11,500 bases of DNA from JBBROS01 sp043748985 (GTDB taxonomy: Bacteria > Pseudomonadota > Alphaproteobacteria > Acetobacterales > Acetobacteraceae): assembly GCA_043748985.1 (NCBI GenBank), contig JAYVEG010000193.1, positions 1 through 11,500 on the forward strand. The letters run 5' to 3'. Below, in pieces: positions 1 to 6,210 of this stretch. A program made the translations under genes and the position numbers. How positions within the stretch are numbered: the stretch's first letter is position 1; each line of letters starts with the position of its first letter. The notes beneath the pieces were generated by a model, which was given only the letters and a program-made list of their open reading frames with translations, searched no databases and was not told where the DNA came from.

Positions 1-26
1 CGCGGCGGTTAGACTTGCCTGAGTGC

Positions 27-99
27 GTCCGCGTAGATCAGAGGATAGATCACAGGATTCCTAATCCTGGGGCCGCGGGTTCGAATCCCGCCGCGGACA
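27..99 (+). tRNA. tRNA-Arg (anticodon CCT)
   Basis: A full cloverleaf can be folded. The acceptor arms 27-33 and 92-98 are perfectly complementary over 7 bp. The anticodon stem 53-57/65-69 is perfect and encloses the loop TTCCTAA, which places anticodon CCT at 60-62 (reads AGG, arginine). The T arm 75-79/87-91 is perfect and encloses TTCGAAT. Base 99 (A) is the discriminator. No CCA follows, so the tail must be added by CCA transferase, as is usual in alphaproteobacteria. The 3' half is of the kind often used as an attachment site by integrases. No second copy of it is visible in this window. Confidence 0.97.
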
Positions 100-822
100 G
101 ACTTCTTTCTTGTCATGCACGGGTGGCTGCCGGGTTTGTATACGCTCGCGCACTGCGCTCATCGACTCGCAGATGCCCACGATCGCCGACGCGACGTTGG
201 CTGAGATTGCCTGGAGCCCATCGATCTCCGTCGTGATCCGTTCGGTTGCCTTGGCTGCCTGGATCGCCAGGCTCTTTACCTCGGAGGCGACCACGGCGAA
301 GCCTTTCCCGGCATCTCCGGCCCGTGCCGGCTCGATGGTCGCATTGAGGGCCAGCAGAGTGATCTGACTGGCGACACTGCGGATAAGCCCGACGATGCCG
401 TTCATCGCCTGGGCCGCCGTTGCCATCGAATCGGTGCTGCTGCTGACAGCGGCCGCCTGCGACTCGACGTCTTCGGCCGCCTTCTGGGACTTGCCCATGC
501 TGCGGGCGATCTCCTGGGTGGAGGCGGCGAGTTCCTCCGCGCTGGCGGCAGCCGATCGCACGTTGCTGCTCGCCAGCATCGTCCGCTGATGATCCGGGAA
601 CTTGTGGAACACGTCGATATTGCTGCCAACCAGCGTCTTCGTGCTGAACCGCGGCAGTTCCTTGACCATGTCCGCCTCGGCAGCCTCAAGCATCGCCATC
701 ATGGCCGGATTGACATAGGTGATCCGCATATCGGGGTCAGCAGTCATGATATTGGCCTGGACTGCATCGAGGGCCATCCTCTGGGCCGCACGTTTTGCGG
801 TGACTGTCGCTTTGAAAAACAT
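61..822 (-). CDS. Shortened soluble PAS/methyl-accepting chemotaxis protein, C-terminus running into tRNA-Arg
   Basis: The ORF encodes 253 residues. Residues about 15-82 resemble a PAS domain (ITYVNPAM, then HKFPDHQR). From about 88 it becomes the helical MCP signalling domain, with the conserved hairpin tip at 157-187 (LALNATIE, then GDAGKGFAVVASEVKSLA) that normally contacts CheA/CheW. There is no transmembrane or HAMP segment, so the product would be cytoplasmic. GGAG at 830-833, 7 nt before the ATG, supports the start. Oddities: the PAS domain stops short and joins directly to the signalling helices; the usual tip reads EAARAG but here residue 165 is proline; the return helix is cut after about residue 229. 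The last 12 residues are antisense tRNA translated, not native protein. It is probably a degraded or deleted MCP gene, although the frame is intact. Confidence 0.75.
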   Translation of the reverse strand: MFFKATVTAKRAAQRMALDAVQANIMTADPDMRITYVNPAMMAMLEAAEADMVKELPRFSTKTLVGSNIDVFHKFPDHQRTMLASSNVRSAAASAEELAASTQEIARSMGKSQKAAEDVESQAAAVSSSTDSMATAAQAMNGIVGLIRSVASQITLLALNATIEPARAGDAGKGFAVVASEVKSLAIQAAKATERITTEIDGLQAISANVASAIVGICESMSAVRERIQTRQPPVHDKKEVCPRRDSNPRPQD

Positions 823-946
823 GGTTGCGCTCCGTTCGGCGCACTCGGTCTCATATTACTTCTGAAATATGAACAACACGCTCCGGCGGGCGCACCCTTG
901 ACCGCACCCGCGGGGCCGCGCAGTAGGCAGCGGCACGGAGCCCTGC
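823..946. promoter_or_regulatory. Divergent spacer with AT-rich 7-bp dyad
   Basis: This spacer separates the minus-strand chemotaxis gene from the plus-strand glycosyltransferase-like gene, so it must hold any promoters for both. The visible structure is a perfect inverted repeat, TCATATT (851-857) and AATATGA (866-872), with an 8-bp centre. It stands out because the surroundings are very GC-rich. It could be an operator or part of a promoter. I see no convincing -35/-10 pair, and no known regulator site is claimed. Confidence 0.35.
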
Positions 947-1828
947 ATGCGCGTCTTGGTCACTATCCCGCACTACTGCCGGCGCAGCCCCGGCGATGAT
1001 GGATTCTACGGGTCCGAGAGGGACACCCACGAGGTCCGGCGCGAGGCGCTGGTGCGCTGCCTGGGCGCCCTGCACCAGACCTTCGGGGACCAGCAGGGGC
1101 TGGGCGGGCGCGGCGTCACCGTGCACGCCAACACGGAATTGCGGGCGCGTGTCGAGGTCATCGTGGTCACCAGCTTCGCGGATCACCTGGTCGATTCGCT
1201 GCCCCGCAACCTGTTCTTCCATCAGCCCACCCAGGTGGGCCCGCGCGCGCTGGGCTTCGTGTGCCACAACCTGATGCGGGCCAGCGCAGAACGGTTCGAC
1301 TGGTTCGTGTTCCTGGAAGACGACATCGTGGTGAACGACGCGCTGCTGTTCGACAAGCTCACCTGGTTCAACGGGCTGTTCGGGCCGGACGCGCTGCTGC
1401 AACCCAACCGCTACGAGGTGTCGACCGCGCTCGAGCTGAAGAAGCTGTATGTGGACGGTGACACGAACTATCCCGAGATCCCTGCCCGGTTCCAGGACAT
1501 GTCGGTCCGCCGCAATCTGGAGGCCGACGCGTTCGGGCGCACGATCCGGTTCCAGCGGATCGAGAACACCCATTCCGGCTGCTTCTTCATCTCGGCCGCA
1601 CAGCTCGCGCGGATGATGCAGTCGCCCTATTTCGGCCAGGCCAACACGGAGCTGTTCGGGCCGCTGGAAAGTGCGGCGACGCTGCCGCTGATGACGAGCT
1701 TCGACGTCTACAAGCCCTCGCGGGAGAATGCGGCCTTCCTTGAGGTGCATCACGTAGGCACGCGGTTCCTCGTGCCGCGTCCAGTCGATGCGCCGCCCGA
1801 CACGCCGCCCGTGGACGCACCGGTGTGA
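947..1828 (+). CDS. Putative GT-A-fold glycosyltransferase-like protein
   Basis: The protein has 293 residues, no signal peptide and no membrane segment. It opens with a short beta-strand/turn typical of nucleotide-sugar enzymes (MRVLVTIPHY). At residues 122-131 it has FLEDDIVVND, a hydrophobic strand followed by an acidic cluster (E124, D125, D126) that looks like the metal-binding DxD-type motif of GT-A transferases. An aromatic block follows (LTWFNGLFG, 138-146), and near the end EVHHVGTRF (266-274). The tail (about 279-293) is a low-complexity Pro/Asp/Ala stretch. GGAG at 937-940, 6 nt before the ATG, supports the start. The stop overlaps the next gene's GTG by 4 bp, so the two are probably cotranslated. 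The donor and acceptor cannot be told. Sure of a real gene; moderately sure of the glycosyltransferase call. Confidence 0.7.
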   Translation: MRVLVTIPHYCRRSPGDDGFYGSERDTHEVRREALVRCLGALHQTFGDQQGLGGRGVTVHANTELRARVEVIVVTSFADHLVDSLPRNLFFHQPTQVGPRALGFVCHNLMRASAERFDWFVFLEDDIVVNDALLFDKLTWFNGLFGPDALLQPNRYEVSTALELKKLYVDGDTNYPEIPARFQDMSVRRNLEADAFGRTIRFQRIENTHSGCFFISAAQLARMMQSPYFGQANTELFGPLESAATLPLMTSFDVYKPSRENAAFLEVHHVGTRFLVPRPVDAPPDTPPVDAPV

Positions 1829-3174
1829 GCGAGTTCGGGGGCCTGCCGCCCCGGCAGTTGCGGGCCGCGGTCCTGACCATCGTGCTCGCGGTGGGCATGG
1901 CGTCGTTGGATACCAGCATCGCCAACACGGCGCTGCCGACCATCGCCGCCGACCTGCACGCGACGCCCGCGGCCTCCATCTGGATCGTCAACTCATACCA
2001 GCTCGCGGTTGTCGCCAGCCTGCTGCCGCTGGGCGCCTTGGGTGAGATCATCGGGTTCCGCCGGGTCTATGCGGCGGGGCTGCTGGTGTTCACGGTGGCA
2101 TCGCTGCTGTGCGCGCTGTCGTGGTCGCTGCCGACGCTGACGGCCGCCCGGATCCTGCAGGGCTTCGGGGCTGCGGGCATCATGAGCGTGAACACCGCGC
2201 TGATCCGGTTCATCTATCCTTCGAACCGGCTGGGCCGCGGAGTGGGGTTCAATGCGTTGGTGGTCGCGGTCTCCACGGCCCTGGGGCCGAGTGTGGCGGC
2301 GCTGATGCTGAGCGTCGCAGACTGGCCGTTGCTGTTCGCGGTCAACGTGCCGGTGGGGATCGTGGCGCAGGTGCTGGCGGCGCGCGCGCTGCCGGAGACG
2401 CCACGGGCCGGGCGTCGGTTCGATTGGATCGGCAGCCTGCTGAGTGCCACGACCTTTTCGGCGATCATCCTGGCGGTGGGCGAGGCGGCGCACCAGGCCA
2501 CACCGGTGCAAACCTTCGCGGTGCTGGGGGTGGCGCTGCTGGCGGGCACGCTGCTGGTGCGCCAGCAGATGGGCCAGACGGCGCCGCTGCTGCCGATCGA
2601 CCTGTATCGGCGGCCACTGTTCGCGCTGTCGTCGTTGACGTCGATGTGCTCGTTCTCGGCGCAGGGGCTGAGCTTCGTGTCCCTGCCGTTCCTGTTCCAG
2701 ATGGGGATGGGGCATAGCGCGGTCGAGACGGGGCTGCTGCTGACGCCATGGCCGGTGGCGACGGGGATCATGGCGCCGATCGCCGGGCCGCTTTCGGACC
2801 GGTTTCCGCCGGCGATCCTTGGGGGGATCGGGCTTGCGATCCTTTGTCTGGGCCTGGTGCTGATGGCCACCCTGCCGGAGGGCGCAAGCAATCTGGCGAT
2901 CATGCTGCGGATGCTGGTGTGCGGGGCCGGGTTCGGGTTCTTCCAGTCGCCGAACCTGAAGGCGATCATGTCGGCCGCACCGGCAAGTCGCAGCGGCGGC
3001 GCAAGCGGGACCATCGCCACCTCGCGCCTGCTGGGGCAGTCGGTGGGGGCGGCGCTGGTCGCGTTCTGCTTCGGCATCGCACCGGGGCATGGGCCGGAGC
3101 TGGCGCTGGGCCTGGCGGCCTGCTTTGCCGGGGTCGCCAGCCTGGTGAGCTTTTCGCGGCTGCTGGCGCGTTAA
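1825..3174 (+). CDS. MFS drug/metabolite exporter, DHA2 (EmrB/QacA) type
   Basis: The 449-residue protein is strongly hydrophobic with many predicted membrane helices. Family signatures are visible: LDTSIANTALPTIAADL at 28-44 (motif D1 of the H+ antiporter DHA2 group), WIVNSYQLA at 53-61, GALGEIIGFRRVY at 70-82 (motif A variant), RILQGFGAAGIM at 109-120 (motif B with its arginine) and ALGPSVAAL at 152-160 (a degenerate antiporter motif C). It likely uses the proton gradient to expel a small molecule across the inner membrane. The start is GTG inside the GTGA overlap with the preceding gene; the first internal ATG (codon 25) would cut into helix 1. No clear Shine-Dalgarno precedes it, which fits translational coupling. 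At 449 residues it is a little shorter than usual 14-helix members. Substrate unknown. Confidence 0.88.
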   Translation: MSEFGGLPPRQLRAAVLTIVLAVGMASLDTSIANTALPTIAADLHATPAASIWIVNSYQLAVVASLLPLGALGEIIGFRRVYAAGLLVFTVASLLCALSWSLPTLTAARILQGFGAAGIMSVNTALIRFIYPSNRLGRGVGFNALVVAVSTALGPSVAALMLSVADWPLLFAVNVPVGIVAQVLAARALPETPRAGRRFDWIGSLLSATTFSAIILAVGEAAHQATPVQTFAVLGVALLAGTLLVRQQMGQTAPLLPIDLYRRPLFALSSLTSMCSFSAQGLSFVSLPFLFQMGMGHSAVETGLLLTPWPVATGIMAPIAGPLSDRFPPAILGGIGLAILCLGLVLMATLPEGASNLAIMLRMLVCGAGFGFFQSPNLKAIMSAAPASRSGGASGTIATSRLLGQSVGAALVAFCFGIAPGHGPELALGLAACFAGVASLVSFSRLLAR

Positions 3175-3803
3175 CCGAGGCTCAACGCGGTGGCCGCGAA
3201 GCTGGGGCGGGCCTGGATGCGGGTCCACCAGTCGGCGAAACCGTCGACCGCAAAGACCGCATCCTTGTCGGGCGTGACCGAGACATAGAACGCCACCGGG
3301 GCAAGATAGAGGTCCGCCAGGCTGATATCGCCCGCGATGAAGGGGGCGTCGCCGCGCAGGCGCATGGCGAAATCCAGCACCTTGCGGCCGGTCTCGATGC
3401 CGTTCGCGCGGGCCGCCTCGTTCTTGCCGCCCACGAAGTCCGGGAACAGATGATAGCCGGCGACACCGGCCAGCAGCGCTCCATAGCCGTAGGAGTCGAT
3501 GATGCCGGTCACCATGTCCATCCTGGCCCGGGCCTTCGGGTCCTTCGGCACCAGGGAGGGGCCGGGCAGAACAGCGTCCAGGTAATGCGTGATCGCGGCG
3601 GTCTCGATGATGCGGAACCCATCATGCTCCAGAACGGGCACCTTTCCGAACGGGTGACGTTGCAGGTGATCGGGGCTCCGGGGTTCGCCGGCGAGCACGT
3701 TCAGCGGGATCTGCTCGAATTCGGTCACACCCTTTTCGGCCAGGAGCATCTTCACGGTCCGGACGTAGGTCGATCCGTCGAAGCCATAGAGGATGATGGA
3801 CAT
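3171..3803 (-). CDS. Glutathione S-transferase family protein
   Basis: The 210-residue length is typical of bacterial cytosolic GSTs. The N-terminal thioredoxin-like domain shows an early strand and helix (IILYGFDGSTYVRTVKMLL), with S11/T12 in the position of the catalytic hydroxyl residue, then GKVPVLEHDG (53-62) with the cis-proline, and ETAAITHYL (67-75), whose Glu-Thr pair binds the gamma-glutamyl group of glutathione. The C-terminal half is the all-helical domain, with FIAGDISLADLYLAP as its N-capping signature. The frame is open 13 codons further upstream, but the ATG at 3803 has GGAG 7 nt before it and begins the conserved strand, so I start there. The stop codon shares TTAA with the convergent MFS gene. 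It is divergent from the MpaB-type gene. Substrate unknown. Confidence 0.9.
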   Translation of the reverse strand: MSIILYGFDGSTYVRTVKMLLAEKGVTEFEQIPLNVLAGEPRSPDHLQRHPFGKVPVLEHDGFRIIETAAITHYLDAVLPGPSLVPKDPKARARMDMVTGIIDSYGYGALLAGVAGYHLFPDFVGGKNEAARANGIETGRKVLDFAMRLRGDAPFIAGDISLADLYLAPVAFYVSVTPDKDAVFAVDGFADWWTRIQARPSFAATALSLG

Positions 3804-3929
3804 GGCGGCACTCCAAAGCTGCAATGCCGGACCCTGCCCCATCCCGCCCGCGATGTCAGCCCGTCCATTGTGAACGGCGCGCGCGGGATCAGTTTAGGAT
3901 CACATGATGTCCACGAACCCGAGTCCCTG
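3804..3929. promoter_or_regulatory. Divergent GST/oxygenase spacer with TAGGAT and an 8-codon mini-ORF
   Basis: This spacer serves a minus-strand GST gene and a plus-strand oxygenase gene. TAGGAT at 3895-3900 can be read two ways. It may be a -10 box (transcript starting near 3907), or it may act as a Shine-Dalgarno for the paired ATGs at 3904 and 3907. Those ATGs open a tiny frame that ends with TGA at 3928-3930, sharing a base with the downstream ATG (TGATG). A -35-like TTGTGA lies at 3868-3873, but its 21-bp spacing from TAGGAT is poor. Confidence 0.3.
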
Positions 3930-4793
3930 ATGGCCTATCCAGAAATCGGCGCAGTCCCCTCTCTGGCCGCGCAACTGACTAAGCCGCTGAAGGCGGCCAT
4001 CGCGGCAGAGGTGGTCGGGCTGTTCAACGACCGCGCACGAGGGGAGCGGCCGGTGGTGCGGCGGGGGGATGGGCTGTTCGGCCCCGGTTCGGTCGCGTGG
4101 CGGGTGCATGGCGACGTGGCGTCCATGATGGTGGGGGGCGTGGCCGGGTTGCTGCTGCAGATGCTGCACCCCGCGGTGTTGGCGGGGGTGTGGGACCACT
4201 CGAATTTCCGTGCCGACATGCACGGCCGGCTGCGGCGGACAGCGCGCTTCATCGCGCTGACGACGTATGGCGGCCGCGACGAGGCCGTCGACGCGATCGC
4301 GCGGGTGCGGCGCATCCATGACCGGGTGGAGGGCACCCTGCCCGATGGTAGCCTCTACCGGGCCAATGACCCGGCCATGCTCGCCTGGGTGCATGTGACG
4401 GAGACCACGACCTTCCTCGGCGCGTGGCTGCGCTATGGCGGCGCACTGAGCGGGGCCGAGCAGGATCGGTATTTCGAGGAGATGGCGGTGGTGGCGACCG
4501 GTCTGGGGGCAGACCCTGTGCCACGGTCGCGGGCGGAGGCGCGGGCGCTGATCCAGGCCATGCGCCCGGCGCTGCGGGTGGACTCACGCACGCGGGAGGT
4601 GGCGCGCCTGGTGCTGCAGCAGAAGGCGGCGAAGCCGATCGCCGAGCCGTTGCAGCGGTTGACGATGCAGGCCGGGGTGGACCTGCTGCCGGACTGGGCA
4701 CGCCGGATGCATGGGCTGCCGACGCCCATGCGGCCGATGGTGCGGGCCGGGACGCTGGGGATCGCCCGCACCCTGCGGTGGGCGTTCGGGTAG
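3930..4793 (+). CDS. MpaB/DUF2236-type oxygenase domain protein (latex-clearing/rubber oxygenase superfamily)
   Basis: The 287-residue, all-helical protein carries the hallmarks of the ER-bound oxygenase MpaB/rubber oxygenase catalytic domain. These are a Gly-rich segment GDVASMMVGGVAGLLLQMLHP (split at 61-68 and 69-81), the basic segment RLRRTARF with LTTYGG (100-115), RIHDRVEGT (128-136) with H130, and LAWVHVTET (151-159). In the characterised rubber oxygenases of this superfamily the domain binds heme b; whether this member does is not shown. There is no signal peptide. The start is the ATG at 3930. The frame stays open for a long way upstream, but only as a shadow of the MFS and GST genes. 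Only a weak GAG (3921-3923) precedes this ATG. It converges on the M20 gene 45 bp away. Substrate unknown. Confidence 0.82.
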   Translation: MAYPEIGAVPSLAAQLTKPLKAAIAAEVVGLFNDRARGERPVVRRGDGLFGPGSVAWRVHGDVASMMVGGVAGLLLQMLHPAVLAGVWDHSNFRADMHGRLRRTARFIALTTYGGRDEAVDAIARVRRIHDRVEGTLPDGSLYRANDPAMLAWVHVTETTTFLGAWLRYGGALSGAEQDRYFEEMAVVATGLGADPVPRSRAEARALIQAMRPALRVDSRTREVARLVLQQKAAKPIAEPLQRLTMQAGVDLLPDWARRMHGLPTPMRPMVRAGTLGIARTLRWAFG

Positions 4794-4838
4794 GTTCTCT
4801 TGCTCCCGCCGCGGCTTCTCGGCGAGGGCGACAATGGA

Positions 4839-6029
4839 TCAGGTGTTGAGTTCGGATTCCACCAGGCGGACCCAGTAGGCGACGCCTAGGGGGATGATGT
4901 CGTCGTTGAAGTCGTATTTGGGCGTGTGCAGGCCGGCGAAGCTGCCGTCGGGGTTGGCGCCGTTGCCGATGAAGATGAAGCTGCCGGGGCGCTGCTGCAG
5001 CATGAAGGCGAAGTCCTCGCCGCCGGTGATGGGGGCGGCGTCGGTCTCGACCTGGGCGTCGCCCACGAGAGAGGCCGCGGCGTTGGCGGCGACCACGGTT
5101 TGGTCGGCGTGGTTGACGAGCGGCACGGTGCCCCAGCTGATCCGCAGACTGGCGGTGGCGCCGTGCAGGGCGGCGAGGCCCTTGGCAAGCTCGTCCAGGC
5201 GGCGGTCGATGATGGCCTGGACCTTGGGCGTGAAGCAGCGGGCGGTGCCGGAGACGGTCAGGGTGGCGGGCATGACGTTGACCGACTGGTCCGAGCCGCC
5301 GGCGATGTAGCCGACGGAGATCACGGCGGTTTCGGACGGCGGCACGTTGCGGCCGACGATGGTCTGCAGGCCGAGGATGAAGTGAGCGGCAACGACGCTC
5401 AGGTCTGCCGCCAGATGCGGCGAGGAGCCGCCATGGCCGCCATTGCCTTGGAACTCGACGTGCCAGCCGGCGGTGCCGGCGAGGAAGGGGCCGGTGCGGA
5501 TGCCGAAATGACCGGTGGGGATGCCGGGCTTGTTGTGCATGCCATAGACCGAGTCGACGGGGAAGCGTTCGAACAGGCCGTCTGCCAGCATCTTCTTGGC
5601 GCCCCCGCGGCCTTCCTCGGCAGGCTGGAAGATCAGTTGCACGGTGCCGCCGAAGTCGCGGTTTGCGGCCAGGTGCTGTGCAGCTCCCAGGAGCATGGTG
5701 GTGTGGCCGTCATGGCCGCAGGCGTGCATCGTGCCGGGGTTGGTGGAGGCGTGGGGCAGGCCGGTGGCTTCGGGGATGGCGAGCGCGTCCATATCGGCGC
5801 GCAGGCCGATCGCGCGCTGGCCGGGCCGGGTGCCGCGGATGGTGCCGACTACGCCGGTGCCGCCCACCCCCTCGGTGACCTCGATGCCCCATTCGCGGAG
5901 TTTGGCCGCGACGAGGGCGGCGGTGCGGACTTCTTCCAGGCCCATCTCGGGGTGGGCGTGGATGTCGCGGCGGATGGCCGTAAGCTCGGCGTGGTGGGGG
6001 GTGATGGCGTCGATCAGGGAGTTGGTCAT
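4839..6029 (-). CDS. M20D family metallo-amidohydrolase (hippurate hydrolase/IAA-amino acid hydrolase-like)
   Basis: The 396-residue length matches the M20D family, which splits N-acyl or N-aroyl amino acids in the cytoplasm. Visible elements in order: RDIHAHPEMGLEE near 21-33; the metal/catalytic strand RADMDALAI at 78-85; MHACGHDGHT at 101-110, with metal ligands C104 and H106; QPAEEG at 135-140, with the general base and ligand glutamates E138/E139; GMHN with H165; the dimerisation-domain signature GHGGSSPH at 198-205; and GLHTPKYDF near the end with H368. All key residues are present, so it should be active. CGAGAG just upstream of the ATG is a weak ribosome site. A set of TTGGAC half-sites lies 15-36 bp upstream. 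It sits downstream of and codirectional with the molybdenum hydroxylase genes, but a 181-bp spacer suggests its own transcription unit. Exact substrate unknown. Confidence 0.92.
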   Translation of the reverse strand: MTNSLIDAITPHHAELTAIRRDIHAHPEMGLEEVRTAALVAAKLREWGIEVTEGVGGTGVVGTIRGTRPGQRAIGLRADMDALAIPEATGLPHASTNPGTMHACGHDGHTTMLLGAAQHLAANRDFGGTVQLIFQPAEEGRGGAKKMLADGLFERFPVDSVYGMHNKPGIPTGHFGIRTGPFLAGTAGWHVEFQGNGGHGGSSPHLAADLSVVAAHFILGLQTIVGRNVPPSETAVISVGYIAGGSDQSVNVMPATLTVSGTARCFTPKVQAIIDRRLDELAKGLAALHGATASLRISWGTVPLVNHADQTVVAANAAASLVGDAQVETDAAPITGGEDFAFMLQQRPGSFIFIGNGANPDGSFAGLHTPKYDFNDDIIPLGVAYWVRLVESELNT

Positions 6030-6043
6030 CAGGGCTCTCGGCT

Positions 6044-6065
6044 TTGGACTGCGTCCAACGTGGAC
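6044..6065. promoter_or_regulatory. Candidate operator: three alternating TTGGAC/GTCCA half-sites before the M20 gene
   Basis: TTGGAC (6044-6049), then GTCCAA (6053-6058) after 3 bp, then TGGAC (6061-6065) after 2 bp. Neighbouring half-sites are in opposite orientation, giving two overlapping palindromes. The cluster lies 15-36 bp upstream of the M20 start codon, a position suited to a repressor. No matching regulator gene lies in the window. Confidence 0.35.
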
Positions 6066-6109
6066 CGTGACGGGGCGGCAGGCAACGGTGAGGCGATCGC
6101 GGGGGTGTA

Positions 6110-6126
6110 CTCTCCCCGATGGAGAG
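6110..6126. other. 6-bp inverted repeat CTCTCC/GGAGAG
   Basis: The arms at 6110-6115 and 6121-6126 are perfectly complementary around a 5-nt loop. No T-tract follows on either side, so a rho-independent terminator is unlikely. It lies in the leader or promoter region of the M20 gene and may be a regulator site or chance. Confidence 0.25.
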
Positions 6127-6170
6127 CGAGACAGTGATACTTAAGCCGACGCTTGGGCGTTTGGCACGAA

Positions 6171-6210
6171 CCCTCATCCCGGACCTTTCCCAAGGGAGAA
6201 GGCGAAGGGA
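6171..6210. repeat. Dispersed-repeat-like hairpin element 3' of the cytochrome-fused dehydrogenase
   Basis: The segment starts CCCTCATCCCGG and continues with TTTCCCAAGGGAGAAGG. This is the pattern of a short palindromic element (CCCTCATCC with a CTTCTCCC/GGGAGAAGG stem) found dispersed between genes in many proteobacterial genomes. It ends at the base adjoining the stop codon of the minus-strand dehydrogenase gene, so on that strand it could form a 3' hairpin that stabilises or ends the transcript. The stem is imperfect here. Only one copy is visible in this window; the repeat status rests on recalled pattern. Confidence 0.4.

Noticed and set aside
64..99. The CPRRDSNPRPQD end of the minus-strand chemotaxis ORF as a protein motif
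   Set aside because: These codons are the antisense of the tRNA-Arg gene; this peptide is a common artefact of translating tRNA genes.
27..99. A flanking att repeat of the tRNA 3' half marking an intact island
   Set aside because: No second copy of the tRNA 3' half and no integrase gene were seen in this window, so only a possible old integration scar is proposed.
851..1753. 300-codon minus-strand frame opposite the glycosyltransferase-like gene
   Set aside because: Shadow frame covering the divergent spacer; the plus-strand gene has conserved motifs and a ribosome site.
1993..3228. 411-codon minus-strand frame opposite the MFS gene
   Set aside because: Gln/Arg/His-rich shadow of the exporter gene, without any domain.
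2748..3929. Long open extension upstream of the MpaB-type gene in the same frame
   Set aside because: It runs through the MFS gene and antisense to the GST gene, has no recognisable domain and low-complexity Gly/Ala/Arg content, and is a high-GC shadow frame. The conserved protein begins at 3930.
4807..4824. CGCCG/CGGCG hairpin between the convergent oxygenase and M20 genes as a terminator
   Set aside because: Only 5 bp of stem with an 8-nt loop and no T-tract on either strand; too weak to annotate.
4926..6137. 403-codon plus-strand frame opposite the M20 gene
   Set aside because: It mirrors the M20 coding strand, has compositionally biased sequence and no family features.
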